Counted from the first letter of the stretch, positions 1 to 9,130 are shown. The stretch: 64,000 bases of DNA from G963708325 sp963708325 (GCA_963708325.1 OY970203.1:1736001-1800000); one strand, 5' to 3'. Program-made: numbers and translations. Notes: a model not told the origin generated them from the sequence alone.

Positions 1-981
1 GCCGACGCCCACCGGGACCGCTGGACCGCCGTGCCGGGCGACATCGAGACTCCCGATCTGGGACTGAGCGCGGCGGCGCGCACAGCGCTGGCCCGCGACG
101 TCGGCCAGGTGGTCCACAGCGCCGCCTCGGTCTCGTTCTCGCTGCCGCTGGAGCAGTCGCGGGCGATCAACCTGGAAGGCACGCGGCGGGTGCTCGACTT
201 CGCCCGCGCCTGCGCCGATGAGGAGGGCGGCCTGCAGCGCTTCGCCCACGTATCCACCGCCTACGTCGCCGGCGACCACGGCGGCAGCTGGGACGAGGAC
301 CAGCTCGACGCCGGCCAGGGCTTTCGCAACTCTTACGAGCGCTCGAAGTTCGAGGCCGAGCGGCTCGTCCACGAGGCCGCCGAGCGGCTGCCGGTGCAGG
401 TCTTCCGGCCGAGCATCGTCGTCGGCGAGCACGACAGCGGCTGGACCTCGAGCTTCAACGTGCTCTATCCGCCCCTGAAGGCGTTCGAGGCCGGCGCCCT
501 CCCCGTGCTTCCCGCGCGCGAGGACACGCCCGTGGACGTCGTCCCGGTCGACTACGTCGCCGACGCGGTGTTCGAGCTCGTCCGCCAGCCCGTCCGCAGC
601 GGCGAGGTCCACCACCTCGTGGCCGGCCGGCGGGCGACCACCGTGGGCCGCCTCACCGACGGCGCCGCCGGCTACTTCGCCAAGCCGCGGCCGCGGCTCG
701 TGCCGCCGTGGCTGTACCGCGCGGTCCTGCATCCGCTGCTGCTCGCCGTGAACCGCGGCCGCCGCCGGCGCGCCCTGCGCCGCACCGAGAGCCTGTTCCC
801 CTACTTCGGCATGCGCGTGCGCTTCGACGACCGCCGCACCCGCCGGCGCCTGGAGCCGGCCGGGATCAGCGCCCCCGCCGTGGACGCCTACTTCGACCGC
901 CTGCTCGACTTCGCGGTCGCCGCTCGCTGGGGCCGCGAGTCCCTCACCCGGGCAGAGGCGCGGCGGCGCTTCGGCGAGTAG
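1..981 (+). CDS. NAD(P)-binding SDR/thioester-reductase-like protein, 5' end cut by window
   Basis: An extended short-chain dehydrogenase of the fatty acyl-CoA reductase/thioester reductase type (NAD_binding_4-like). The reading frame is open back to base 1, so the Rossmann glycine motif lies outside the window and the GTG at 31 is probably internal. Visible features are VVHSAASVSF after the cofactor-binding half, the catalytic-type S-YERSK motif (SYERSKFEAE) and the downstream QVFRPSIVVGE stretch. The C-terminal third is arginine-rich, as in many actinobacterial members. The substrate, probably an acyl thioester or a sugar or lipid intermediate, cannot be told from sequence. It converges on the sulfotransferase gene with a 4-bp gap. 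Confidence 0.8.
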   Translation, partial: ADAHRDRWTAVPGDIETPDLGLSAAARTALARDVGQVVHSAASVSFSLPLEQSRAINLEGTRRVLDFARACADEEGGLQRFAHVSTAYVAGDHGGSWDEDQLDAGQGFRNSYERSKFEAERLVHEAAERLPVQVFRPSIVVGEHDSGWTSSFNVLYPPLKAFEAGALPVLPAREDTPVDVVPVDYVADAVFELVRQPVRSGEVHHLVAGRRATTVGRLTDGAAGYFAKPRPRLVPPWLYRAVLHPLLLAVNRGRRRRALRRTESLFPYFGMRVRFDDRRTRRRLEPAGISAPAVDAYFDRLLDFAVAARWGRESLTRAEARRRFGE

Positions 982-985
982 CGCG

Positions 986-1969
986 CTACGCCGCCGCGGG
1001 CGAGGACGCCCAGCCGAAGCGGCGCCCGCTGAACTCCTCGAGCCGGCCGACGTCGTCGCGGAAGCTCTCGACCAGCCGCTCTCGCAGCTGCGGATCGAGC
1101 GTCGGCTTGGCATCGGGATCGGACTTGCCGCCATGGACGACCTTCTCGACGATCCAGCGCATCTGCTCGGGCAGGCGATCGAAGTTTCGGTCGAGCGCCC
1201 GCAGCCCGGGCAGCCGCACGGCCGAGTCCATCAGCGTGAACTTGCCCTTCTTCGCCTTCGAGGTCTCCCACTCGCGCGAGAACTGCTCGGAGGTGAAGTC
1301 GGGATCGACGCCGACGAAAACGAAGATCTCCCGCATCGTCTCGGCGCGGCGGTTGTGCAGGTCCTCTTGGGCGACCACCATGATCCGCTCTGCGTCGAAG
1401 CGCTCGAGGTACTGCTCCAGCTGCATCCAGTAGCGGCTGCGGTCCACGTAGGCGCTGTCGGGCTCGCCCAGCGCCTCCTCGATCGGCCGGTGCTCGTAGC
1501 GGCCGCCGATGTTGTGGACGTAGTGCGAAAGCATCCGCTTGACCGGGTCGCGCACCATGTAGATCAGCCTGGCGTCCGGGCACAGCTCCCTGATCCGCTC
1601 CGGCACGCCGCGAAAGCGCGGGTAGTTGGTGTAGTGCGGCGAGGACTCGCCCCGCACCGGCGCCTCGGCGGAGAAGTGGGCCCGGTACCAGTCGGCGCCC
1701 AGCGGCCAGTTCAGCTCCTCGACGAAGAAGTTCAGCTCCTTCGGCCGCGACATCCCGATCTCGGGATGCAGGTTCATGTAGTGGTGGGCGCTCGTCGTCC
1801 CGCACTTCAGCCCGCCGATGATCAGCAAGTTGGGAAGCGCCGTCCGCTCGCGCTTTCTGCGCGACAGCGGCCGCCGCCGCCCGGAGCCGCGAAAGCGCTC
1901 GGCGGCGCGCGCGACCATCGCCTCGTCGGCGGCGTCGGGCTTGACGGTGGGGGCATGTGCGGCGGTCAT
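986..1969 (-). CDS. Sulfotransferase family protein (exopolysaccharide locus)
   Basis: PAPS-dependent sulfotransferase of about 327 residues. The 5'-phosphosulfate-binding loop is LIIGGLKCGTTSAHHYM near the N-terminus, and the 3'-phosphate-binding motif is YMVRDPVKRMLSHYVHN. The family moves sulfate from PAPS to a hydroxyl of a carbohydrate or other acceptor; sitting at the end of the exopolysaccharide operon, a sugar acceptor is most likely. I chose the ATG at 1969; a GTG at 1999 adds ten residues, and neither has a strong ribosome-binding site. It lies 105 bp downstream of the BY-kinase gene on the same strand and is a distant paralogue of the sulfotransferase at 6821-7828. Confidence 0.88.
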   Translation of the reverse strand: MTAAHAPTVKPDAADEAMVARAAERFRGSGRRRPLSRRKRERTALPNLLIIGGLKCGTTSAHHYMNLHPEIGMSRPKELNFFVEELNWPLGADWYRAHFSAEAPVRGESSPHYTNYPRFRGVPERIRELCPDARLIYMVRDPVKRMLSHYVHNIGGRYEHRPIEEALGEPDSAYVDRSRYWMQLEQYLERFDAERIMVVAQEDLHNRRAETMREIFVFVGVDPDFTSEQFSREWETSKAKKGKFTLMDSAVRLPGLRALDRNFDRLPEQMRWIVEKVVHGGKSDPDAKPTLDPQLRERLVESFRDDVGRLEEFSGRRFGWASSPAAA

Positions 1970-2074
1970 CGAAACCGGGAAGTCTGGCAGACGGATCACA
2001 GGCGCCGGAAGCGCGACGGCTCCACCTGGACCGGGCCCGCGGCCGAATCACGGAGGTGCGGGGGGCCCCCGTCC

Positions 2075-3625
2075 TCAACCGTACGCGTACGGATCCAACC
2101 TGCGGGTCTTGAAGCCATTGGCTACGACCCCGAGCAGGGGAGCCTCGGCTTCTCTGAGCGTCTCGCTGAGCCGCTCCGCGAATTCACGCCCATCGCCTCC
2201 GATCCGCCCGACCACGATGACGCCGTCTACGCGGCTCAAGAGCGGGAATGGATCTGAAACGGAGCTGAGCGGCGGCGTGTCGATGAGGATGAGATCGTAG
2301 GCAGCCCGTGCCTGCTCGAGCAAACTCTCCATCGCGCGGCTCTCGATCAGCTCACCGGGGTTTGGCGGCCTCATGCGGCCGGCAACCAGCACGTCGAGGT
2401 GGCGTCTCGGCTGCCCATCGGCTGGGGGAGCGCCGACCTCGATCGACTGGACCGCCTCCTCGAGAGACGAGGCGCCGATGAGCACATCCGAGAGGCCCGG
2501 TCCGGTCTCGATCTCGAGCTGGCGCGCAACCGCGGGGCGGCGGAGATCGGTCTCGATGAGAAGCGCCCGTGCGCCCATCACTGCGGTTGCTCCGGCGAGG
2601 TGGCGCGCTACGGTCGTCTTTCCGTCGCCGTCGCTGGGAGACACGACCAGCAATGTCTCGAGATCGCGATCGACGTTGAAGTAGCGAAGGTGGGCGCGGA
2701 TCATGCGGAAGGCCTCGGCTTCGCGCTGACCGCTTGCATCTCGTAAGCCGAGCAATGCGTTGCTTTCGGGAACGACCCCGAGCAGCGGGAGGCGATAGAT
2801 GGACTCAAGGTCCTTTGGATCCCTGATTCGGCGGTCGAGGCGCTCGAGCAGGAATGCGATGCCGAGGCCCACCAGCAGACCCAGGACGCCGCCGAGAATC
2901 GTGTTTCGGAGGATCTTCGGCGACGACGGACCCGTGGGCACCAGGGCCTTCTGTGCGATCTTGACGTCCCCCGCCTGCGCTTTCACAAGGATCGAGAGCG
3001 ACACGGCGCGGTCCTGCAGCGCCTGTCCGCTCGGTCCGGACCTCTGCTCAGGGCTCAGGGCCGCGAGCTGCTTCTGAACAAGGGCGAGAGCGGAGCTGGC
3101 GTACTGATGGCTGCTGCTCTGCTGACGATTGATGAACTGCTTCGCGTAGGTGTTCGCGACCGCCGCCGCGAGTTCCGGGGAAGTGGAGGTGGCAGCGACC
3201 TTGACGATGTTCGTGTTCCCCACACCGCTGATATTGAGGCTGTCCTGGACCTTCTTTTTCGTCAGGCCGTGATCGAGCTGGCTCGCGGTCTGGGCGGCCA
3301 TGTCTCCAAGTCGGACGAGTTGGAGGTTCGTCGCCTGCTGGCTCTGCAGGTTGTTCGCATCCGACGACTGGAGTCCGGCAATCTGTTGGTTGATCTGGTT
3401 GTCGCCGAAGACCAGCGACGCAGTGGCGGTGTAGTGCTTCGTCTCCAGCTTCGACAGCGCGAACGCGGCGCCTGCGGCCAGCAGGACGCACAGCAGCACC
3501 CAGGGGGCGCGACGACGCAGCGTCCCCATCACCCGGTCAACGTTGATCTCTTCGTGGCCGTCCTGCATCGGAATCCGATCTGTCACGCGCGCTGAGCCGC
3601 GAGGTGGCAGCTGCGTCGTGGGCAC
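2075..3625 (-). CDS. Wzz-type chain-length regulator fused to BY-kinase (tyrosine autokinase)
   Basis: Polysaccharide co-polymerase and tyrosine autokinase of 516 residues that would control polymer length and export at the inner membrane. An N-terminal Wzz domain lies between two membrane segments (WVLLCVLLAAGAAFAL near residue 40 and ILGGVLGLLVGLGIAFLL near 245). The cytoplasmic kinase half has Walker A SPSDGDGKTT, Walker A' ALLIETDLRRP and Walker B LILIDTPPL. The usual C-terminal tyrosine cluster is reduced to two tyrosines in the last five residues (DPYAYG). The start is taken as GTG 3625; the ATG at 3568 is a credible alternative. It sits between the O-antigen ligase-like gene and a sulfotransferase gene. 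Confidence 0.9.
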   Translation of the reverse strand: MPTTQLPPRGSARVTDRIPMQDGHEEINVDRVMGTLRRRAPWVLLCVLLAAGAAFALSKLETKHYTATASLVFGDNQINQQIAGLQSSDANNLQSQQATNLQLVRLGDMAAQTASQLDHGLTKKKVQDSLNISGVGNTNIVKVAATSTSPELAAAVANTYAKQFINRQQSSSHQYASSALALVQKQLAALSPEQRSGPSGQALQDRAVSLSILVKAQAGDVKIAQKALVPTGPSSPKILRNTILGGVLGLLVGLGIAFLLERLDRRIRDPKDLESIYRLPLLGVVPESNALLGLRDASGQREAEAFRMIRAHLRYFNVDRDLETLLVVSPSDGDGKTTVARHLAGATAVMGARALLIETDLRRPAVARQLEIETGPGLSDVLIGASSLEEAVQSIEVGAPPADGQPRRHLDVLVAGRMRPPNPGELIESRAMESLLEQARAAYDLILIDTPPLSSVSDPFPLLSRVDGVIVVGRIGGDGREFAERLSETLREAEAPLLGVVANGFKTRRLDPYAYG

Positions 3626-3676
3626 ATTCCGACCATCAGCATCTCCCGCGATCTGATCGGAGGTGGTTCTTGCACA

Positions 3677-3772
3677 TTAATGGACCGCTCCCGGCAGCGC
3701 GGCGGTCGTCCCGCCGCCGCCCCCGCTCCCGTGCGCTGGGCCGGAGTTTCCTTTGCCGAACCGCAGGCTCAT
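3677..3772 (-). CDS. Possible 31-residue glycine-rich small protein
   Basis: A short frame whose ATG overlaps the stop of the O-antigen ligase-HhH gene as ATGA (3769-3772) and ends in TAA. The peptide begins MSLRFGKGNSGPAH, continues through a glycine run and ends AALPGAVH. It has no known domain. The stop/start overlap is the same coupling arrangement used by real gene pairs elsewhere in this window, which is the only support. It fills much of the 143-bp gap before the BY-kinase gene and could be a leader peptide, a small protein or chance. Confidence 0.3.
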   Translation of the reverse strand: MSLRFGKGNSGPAHGSGGGGGTTAALPGAVH

Positions 3773-5709
3773 GTTCTCAGCCTCTGTTTCAGCTCGACCC
3801 GGAACGCCCTCCGGAAGCCGGGCACCTGGTCGAGGTCGTCGACGGAGTTGAAGCCGCCGAGCCGCTCCCGGTAGGCGAGCACCCGGTTCGACTGGGTCAC
3901 CGACATTCGCAGCTCGCGCAACTGCTCGAAGGTGGCGGCGTTGAGATCGAGCAGACCCGCCGGCGCCGGCACGGGCGGATCCGGCTCGGGGACAGGCTCC
4001 GACTCCTCGGCGACCGGCTCGGGCTCCGGCTCGTCGATCTCGAGCGCTGTGCTCCGCGCCTGCTCCTCGGCTGCGGTGGCACGGCCGCTGGCGCCCCCGA
4101 TCCGGTCCTCCGTCTCGCGGAACCACGCCCGGCGCGCCTTCGCGGCACGCTGCCTCGCCTGACCCTCGGCCTGGGCCGCCGGGCGCTCGATGTTCTCCGC
4201 CCGGGTCTCGGGCTCGTCAAGGCGATGGCGGATCGCGGTCAGCTCCTCGTCGCGCTTCTCCGGCGGCGAGCGCGGCGACTCCGGTCGAGCTGCGGCCATC
4301 GCCGGACCGAGAATCAGCGCGAAGCTGACGGCCGGAACCCAGTCGAACAACGCCGGGCTGCCGATGGAATCGGTGAGGATGACGGCCAAGGTGCAGAGCG
4401 CCGCCAATGGCACCCATCTCGATGTCATCGGTGTGGTGCGCAGCCTGCGGACCATTGTCAACACCAAGAACATAAGTCCCAGCAGATAAGCGCCAAAGCC
4501 GACATACCCGGTTTCCCCCATCACACTGGGCCAGGACGTATCGTCTATGAACTTCGAATCCACGCGGGATAGGCCCTGGACGGCGCCCAGGCCGTACTCG
4601 TCATATATCGGGCTGTAGTGCAATCGAGACGGGTAGCTGGCAAACCTTCCGAAGCCGGCACCGATCGGCAGGTTGTCCTCGGCGATGCGATTCCCGGACA
4701 GGTAGAGCTGCGCGCGGGTCGTCGACTGAGACGACGTGTACAGCGAGACTTGCCGGGCGATCACGTTTGCCTCGATGGTGTAGACGCCCCCTACCATCAA
4801 TGCGCCCACCAACAGGGCAGTCACGGCGTTGCGTTCCCTGACTGTTTGCTGTGCGAGTGCAACGATGATCAGTACCGCGGTAAGACAAAGAACACCTTTG
4901 AGACGCAATGTGAGCAGTACGGAAACAGCGAAAATGACTGCCAACACGAGATCGTCGCGGTTGCGTTTGGTCGCGAAGCGCGCGAACGTGATTGCAAAGA
5001 GAATGCTCATAAATAGGCTCTCGCCATACGGACCGCCGAATATCGAGTGAACGGCTTCGGCCCGGGTCTTCCCGGCTGGCACCTGATATGCCTGCAAATG
5101 GAGCGCTTTCGATACGCCCCCTCCCGTCGCGAAGTCCGCGAAGCCAAACGCGGCCACGATCAGGCCGACTGTGGTGAGCACCCTGTAGACCCGCGCAAGA
5201 TCGCTCGATTTCCAGGGAAGAAGGAGAGCAACGCCGACCATCGTCCAGAGCTTCAGGCCCAACCATGCGCCGGTCATCGTGATTCCAAGAGGAACCTGGT
5301 GGATCACAGCGCTCAGCAGGCCGGACAGCAGCAGACCCAAAACCGGAACCACGTACCACAGCGGAATACGGGTGTTGGTGCGAAGCGTATGCGACACCGT
5401 AAGTAGGACGAGGAGGAGAACGAGGTACTCGTCACTGTGTCTGAGCTGGACGCCCAGGGAGGTGTCCTGGCCGACGAGTGTGGTCAATGGGGCATTGATG
5501 ACGACGATCACCCATAGCCAGATCAGCGCGCGAACGGGATCGCGGAGGTAAAGCGCGATCGCGCCCGCGGTGAGCACCAATCCCAGAAGGGCCCCCGCAA
5601 TCGGCACGCCCCGACCAGTACCGGCGACCGCGCCGGCAGCGACCGCGAGCAGGCATCCGAGACTGCCCAGCGCAAGAACCTGCGTGTCCGAGAGCCGTCG
5701 GCCTACCAT
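3769..5709 (-). CDS. O-antigen ligase/polymerase-like membrane protein with C-terminal ComEA-type HhH
   Basis: A 646-residue protein. Roughly residues 1-470 are polytopic membrane segments with the layout of the Wzy/WaaL O-antigen polymerase or ligase superfamily, including a long extracytoplasmic loop near residues 330-395. A charged region predicted to be helical follows (about 480-545, rich in E, R and A), then a proline/glutamate spacer. The last 61 residues (LLDLNAATFEQLREL onward, with GGFNSVDDLDQVPGF) match the helix-hairpin-helix fold of ComEA. Such HhH modules normally bind DNA, so the fusion to a polysaccharide enzyme is odd. The gene overlaps the upstream glycosyltransferase by 7 bp. 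Confidence 0.8.
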   Translation of the reverse strand: MVGRRLSDTQVLALGSLGCLLAVAAGAVAGTGRGVPIAGALLGLVLTAGAIALYLRDPVRALIWLWVIVVINAPLTTLVGQDTSLGVQLRHSDEYLVLLLVLLTVSHTLRTNTRIPLWYVVPVLGLLLSGLLSAVIHQVPLGITMTGAWLGLKLWTMVGVALLLPWKSSDLARVYRVLTTVGLIVAAFGFADFATGGGVSKALHLQAYQVPAGKTRAEAVHSIFGGPYGESLFMSILFAITFARFATKRNRDDLVLAVIFAVSVLLTLRLKGVLCLTAVLIIVALAQQTVRERNAVTALLVGALMVGGVYTIEANVIARQVSLYTSSQSTTRAQLYLSGNRIAEDNLPIGAGFGRFASYPSRLHYSPIYDEYGLGAVQGLSRVDSKFIDDTSWPSVMGETGYVGFGAYLLGLMFLVLTMVRRLRTTPMTSRWVPLAALCTLAVILTDSIGSPALFDWVPAVSFALILGPAMAAARPESPRSPPEKRDEELTAIRHRLDEPETRAENIERPAAQAEGQARQRAAKARRAWFRETEDRIGGASGRATAAEEQARSTALEIDEPEPEPVAEESEPVPEPDPPVPAPAGLLDLNAATFEQLRELRMSVTQSNRVLAYRERLGGFNSVDDLDQVPGFRRAFRVELKQRLRT

Positions 5710-6836
5710 CGCGGCGATGTACTCCCGGGCGCGAGTTGCTCGTAGAGGTCGAGGTGGCGCCGCGCAATCGCCTCAGAGCGAAGCCATGCGCCTGCCTCGT
5801 GGCCGTTGCTGCGATGTCGCTGGGAGAGACACTCGACCACCGCCGCACCCAAGGCCTCGGCATTTGATTCGCAGATCCACGACGGCTCGACTCCAGCGAG
5901 AACATCCTCGACGTCACCAACGCGAGTGGTGACCACGGGGAGGCCGCACAGCACGGCTTCCTTGACGACGTTTGGAGACCCCTCTGACGAGGATGTGACG
6001 AGGAGGCAGTCGGCCGCGCTCATCAGTGTCGGCATGTCGTCGGGCTCCACGTTGGCGGCTATGTGCAGCCGTAGGGAGTCCAAGCTCTGGCCCGCAAGTT
6101 CACTGGCCGCTTTGGCGAGCCAATGGCGTTTGACGGGTACCTCGGGGTTTGCCGCGAACAACGCCACCCGCTCGGTCGAGCTCCACCCCAACCGCTTGCG
6201 GGCGACGTCGGGCTCGATCGGCCTGAACAGAGCGGAGTCGATACCGCTGGGGATCACGAGGTTGCGAGCACGGGCGCTGGACGGGAGCCTCCGCTCCATT
6301 TGCTGCGACTGGGTGATCGTCCGCGTCAAGAGCCGCGCATGCGCGTGTTGCGCCGCGCACCGTATGCGTTCGGGCACGGATATCGAGCCGTTGGCTTCCG
6401 GCGCTCCGAGAAGGTCAGAGCCGTAGTAGGTGACGATCACCGGTGCGGTCAGATAGAACCGAGCGGCCAGCGCGGTCTCGCCGGCATGCACATGCAACAG
6501 CTGGTACCGCCGACGGGCAAACCCGAGCGCGAGAAAAGAGGCGGCCGCGATCGCGTATGCGGCCCGGGAGCGGAATCCGCGAACGAACAGCACGTCGCAC
6601 GCCACGCCTGCTTCGATAAGCGAATCCACCTGCCGTTTGACGAAGATGCCAAATCGCGGTCCGGGCGAACCGGACGGCCCAGGTGGGACGGTCTCCACCG
6701 GCCACATATTGGTGACCTGGAGAACCCGCGCGCCGGGCTGCCTACGCTCCCAGCTCAGAAGCTCGGCCATCGGCCCGACACCCTCGCTGGCATCGAACCC
6801 CGCCGAACCGTTTCCCACCGCTAGGCGTCGGTCCAT
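5703..6836 (-). CDS. Glycosyltransferase family 4 protein
   Basis: A GT-B fold glycosyltransferase of 377 residues. The acceptor half begins after a loose N-terminus at ARVLQVTNMWPVE. The donor half carries the GT4 hallmarks ADCLLVTSSSEGSPNVVKEA and GLPVVTTRVGDVEDV, where the SEGxPNVVxEA motif contacts the nucleotide sugar. It should add one sugar to the lipid-linked repeat unit in the cytoplasm. The start overlaps the upstream sulfotransferase stop by 16 bp; an ATG at 6770 would avoid that overlap. The sugar and acceptor are unknown. Confidence 0.9.
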   Translation of the reverse strand: MDRRLAVGNGSAGFDASEGVGPMAELLSWERRQPGARVLQVTNMWPVETVPPGPSGSPGPRFGIFVKRQVDSLIEAGVACDVLFVRGFRSRAAYAIAAASFLALGFARRRYQLLHVHAGETALAARFYLTAPVIVTYYGSDLLGAPEANGSISVPERIRCAAQHAHARLLTRTITQSQQMERRLPSSARARNLVIPSGIDSALFRPIEPDVARKRLGWSSTERVALFAANPEVPVKRHWLAKAASELAGQSLDSLRLHIAANVEPDDMPTLMSAADCLLVTSSSEGSPNVVKEAVLCGLPVVTTRVGDVEDVLAGVEPSWICESNAEALGAAVVECLSQRHRSNGHEAGAWLRSEAIARRHLDLYEQLAPGSTSPRW

Positions 6837-7828
6837 CGGGCCAACCAGGGCGGGTTCACGTCGAGGGCTCCGGCGAGAGCTTCGCTGTCGGGTCTGAAGT
6901 GGCTGATCAGTGCTTTGCGGGTTTCGGGTGAAATGTCCTCACCCTCGACGCCACGGTGCGCATTCCACATCGAAACGCGATAGCTCAAGACGCTGAAGCC
7001 ACGATCGATCCTCCCCCGTATCCCGTCCGGCAGTGCGTGCCAGGCGGACCGCGCAGGCCGCACACGCGCCAGCTTGTCCTGCCACCTGTAGAGGTTTAGC
7101 CCAGCAACACGCTCCTTCTGAGCAGCCTTCCGGTAGCGCATATCCAGATTGTCGGGAACGAAGTCGTGATCGACGCCCACGAATTCAAATAACGTCTTCA
7201 TCGTCTCCGCCGGCCGATCGGCCAGGTCGTCCGACATGAGCACCATCAGCTGCTCGCGCGGAAAAACCTGCAAATACCCACTGAGCGCGCGGAAGTATTC
7301 GCCGTTCACGATGTAGTTGTTGGTTCTGGTAGGCGTAACTCTGGCCTCGGCCAATCTCTCCGGCTCGATCAACTGGTCAATGGCGTCATCAAAAGCGCGG
7401 GATTCCGCTCGCTCCAGCACCATCATGCGGTAGTGAGAGTAGGCCCGCGCGACGGGATCCCGAAGCACACAGACGAGCTTGACCTCGGGCAGAAGGTGCT
7501 TGATCCGTCCGGGTACCACGCTCTCCAGTGCCCGGTCATGGTGGCTACCGGGCCGACCATTCTGCTCGTTGGCGATGAGATCGCCAAACGGGGTCCCGCT
7601 CATATAATAGGTCGACGCTTCACCACACGCAGCGCCGGGAGGCGCACCGCGGGTAACGGTGTTCAGATACCACTCCCATCCACGCTGAAATTCGCGATCT
7701 CGGTTGAAAAACGCGATGTCCTTCTCGGGTGGCATGTGTATCTGCGGGTGACGACGCATGTACTCAAACAGGGAGCTGGTGCCGCCCTTCTGCACGCCGA
7801 TGATGAGAAAACGAATGGGTGATGTCAT
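6821..7828 (-). CDS. Sulfotransferase domain protein (exopolysaccharide locus)
   Basis: The second PAPS-dependent sulfotransferase of the locus, about 335 residues. The start at ATG 7828 gives MTSPIRFLIIGVQKGGTSSL, placing the 5'-PSB loop at the N-terminus as is normal; a longer frame reaches 7936 but would add a non-conserved arginine-rich leader. The 3'-PB motif is CVLRDPVARAYSHYRMM. The terminal PDSEALAGALDVNPPWL resembles bacterial carbohydrate sulfotransferases. It leads a short operon with the GT4 and O-antigen ligase-like genes, so it probably sulfates the same polymer, and it is divergent from the GT4 gene at 7898. Confidence 0.9.
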   Translation of the reverse strand: MTSPIRFLIIGVQKGGTSSLFEYMRRHPQIHMPPEKDIAFFNRDREFQRGWEWYLNTVTRGAPPGAACGEASTYYMSGTPFGDLIANEQNGRPGSHHDRALESVVPGRIKHLLPEVKLVCVLRDPVARAYSHYRMMVLERAESRAFDDAIDQLIEPERLAEARVTPTRTNNYIVNGEYFRALSGYLQVFPREQLMVLMSDDLADRPAETMKTLFEFVGVDHDFVPDNLDMRYRKAAQKERVAGLNLYRWQDKLARVRPARSAWHALPDGIRGRIDRGFSVLSYRVSMWNAHRGVEGEDISPETRKALISHFRPDSEALAGALDVNPPWLARWTDA

Positions 7829-7897
7829 CGCGAGAGGACCGTGCCGGCTTCGTGACCCGGTATGCCGCACCGACCGGCGGTGGATGGTAGGCAACCG

Positions 7898-9130
7898 ATG
7901 TTGCGCCCGGCAGCGCTCAATGGGCGGGAAGACCACATCCGATTGAGAGACCCGAAACTGAAAGAGAGGGCGAGACGCGACGGGCGAGTGCGAAGGCTCG
8001 CGTGTGTCCTGTGGGATGGCGGAATCGGCGGTTCCGAGGTTCTGAACGCAGCTCTGGCCGAGCGGCTACGGATGATCGGAGCCGAGGCAACGGTGGTGTT
8101 CATCGACGAGGCCGAGACGCTCGGCGGCCGGCTCGCGGCAGCGGGCGTTCCGATGAGGAGCCTCGGCCTGGGCCCGGGACGCAACGTCCTCAGGCATCCT
8201 CGCCGGTTCGCAGCGGCGGTGGCCGAGCTGGGGCCGGATGGTGCTCTACTCGTGGAGTGTGGCTTCATGGGAGCTGCGCTGCGGATAGGGGGCTACGGCG
8301 GGCCAATCGTCGCTGTCGAGCACGGCACTCTGAATGTGACCATGCGCTCGGGTCTGTCGCCGCCCCGGCGGCTGCTGCGGCGAATCGCCCGCGTGAGTGG
8401 AGCGTGGGCGGACGACACAGAGGTCGCGGTGTCCGATTTCATGCTCGCGCGGATGCGCCGGCGCGCCCACGCCCGACGGTTGGTGCGCATCCACAACGGG
8501 ATCGATCCGGACCGGGTGGCGCTGCCGCGGGGACAGCGCCGCGTCAGGGACACGCTGACAATTGGGTTCATGGGTCGTCTGATCCGAGGCAAGGGAGCGG
8601 ATCACTTGGTGCGTGCGCTCGGCGAGGCGAGAGGGCGGTTTTCGGCAACGCTCGTCGTCGCAGGCGATGGGCCGGAGCGAGCCGGCCTCGCGTCGCTCGC
8701 CGGGAGTCTCGGGGTAGGCATCGAATTCGTCGGGGTGGTCGAGGACCTCCCGGAGTTCTGGGGGAGGTGCGACGTCGCCGCCGTTCCCGCGGCGGAGCTG
8801 GCCGAGGCCTTTTCGATGGTCACGTTGGAGGCGATGGCGTGCGGCAAGGCGATCGTCGCGACGCGGAATGGAGCGATTCCGGAGCTGATCGTCGATCGCG
8901 AGACGGGAACGCTCGTGGCGCCCGGCGACATCCATGGTCTGGCGGAGGCTCTCAGCTGTTACGCGGAGAACCCCGACCTGCGGCACGCCCACGGCGTGGC
9001 GGCAAGGAAGAGGGCAATCGAGCGCTTCCACATCGAGGAGTGCGCCAGGGCCTACCTGGACCTGTTCGCCGATCTCGCTCCGAGCTCCGCCGTACATGGT
9101 GCACATGCGATTCCGACCCAACCCGTCTAG
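7898..9130 (+). CDS. Glycosyltransferase family 4 protein
   Basis: A GT-B glycosyltransferase of about 410 residues. The N-terminal domain starts at LACVLWDGGIGGSEVLN, with a glycine-rich acceptor loop. The donor domain includes TIGFMGRLIRGKGADHLV, VVAGDGPERAGL and the motif ELAEAFSMVTLEAMACGKAIV, with the E-x7-E pair typical of retaining GT4 enzymes. ATG 7898 follows a TAGG-containing stretch; GTG 7988 and a longer frame from 7862 are alternatives. It is the only plus-strand gene of the exopolysaccharide locus, and its TAG stop overlaps the convergent epimerase stop in the tetranucleotide CTAG (9127-9130). Confidence 0.88.
   Translation: MLRPAALNGREDHIRLRDPKLKERARRDGRVRRLACVLWDGGIGGSEVLNAALAERLRMIGAEATVVFIDEAETLGGRLAAAGVPMRSLGLGPGRNVLRHPRRFAAAVAELGPDGALLVECGFMGAALRIGGYGGPIVAVEHGTLNVTMRSGLSPPRRLLRRIARVSGAWADDTEVAVSDFMLARMRRRAHARRLVRIHNGIDPDRVALPRGQRRVRDTLTIGFMGRLIRGKGADHLVRALGEARGRFSATLVVAGDGPERAGLASLAGSLGVGIEFVGVVEDLPEFWGRCDVAAVPAAELAEAFSMVTLEAMACGKAIVATRNGAIPELIVDRETGTLVAPGDIHGLAEALSCYAENPDLRHAHGVAARKRAIERFHIEECARAYLDLFADLAPSSAVHGAHAIPTQPV

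Noticed and set aside
2061..2092. Palindromes GGGGGCCCCC and CCGTACGCGTACGG at the BY-kinase end
   Set aside because: Short GC-rich palindromes without a T-run; the second encodes the conserved-looking end of the kinase. They are too weak to call a terminator or operator.
9127..9130. Convergent stop codons overlapping in CTAG (also 54319-54322)
   Set aside because: Seen twice but expected by chance in compact genomes with TAG stops; not treated as a regulatory signal.
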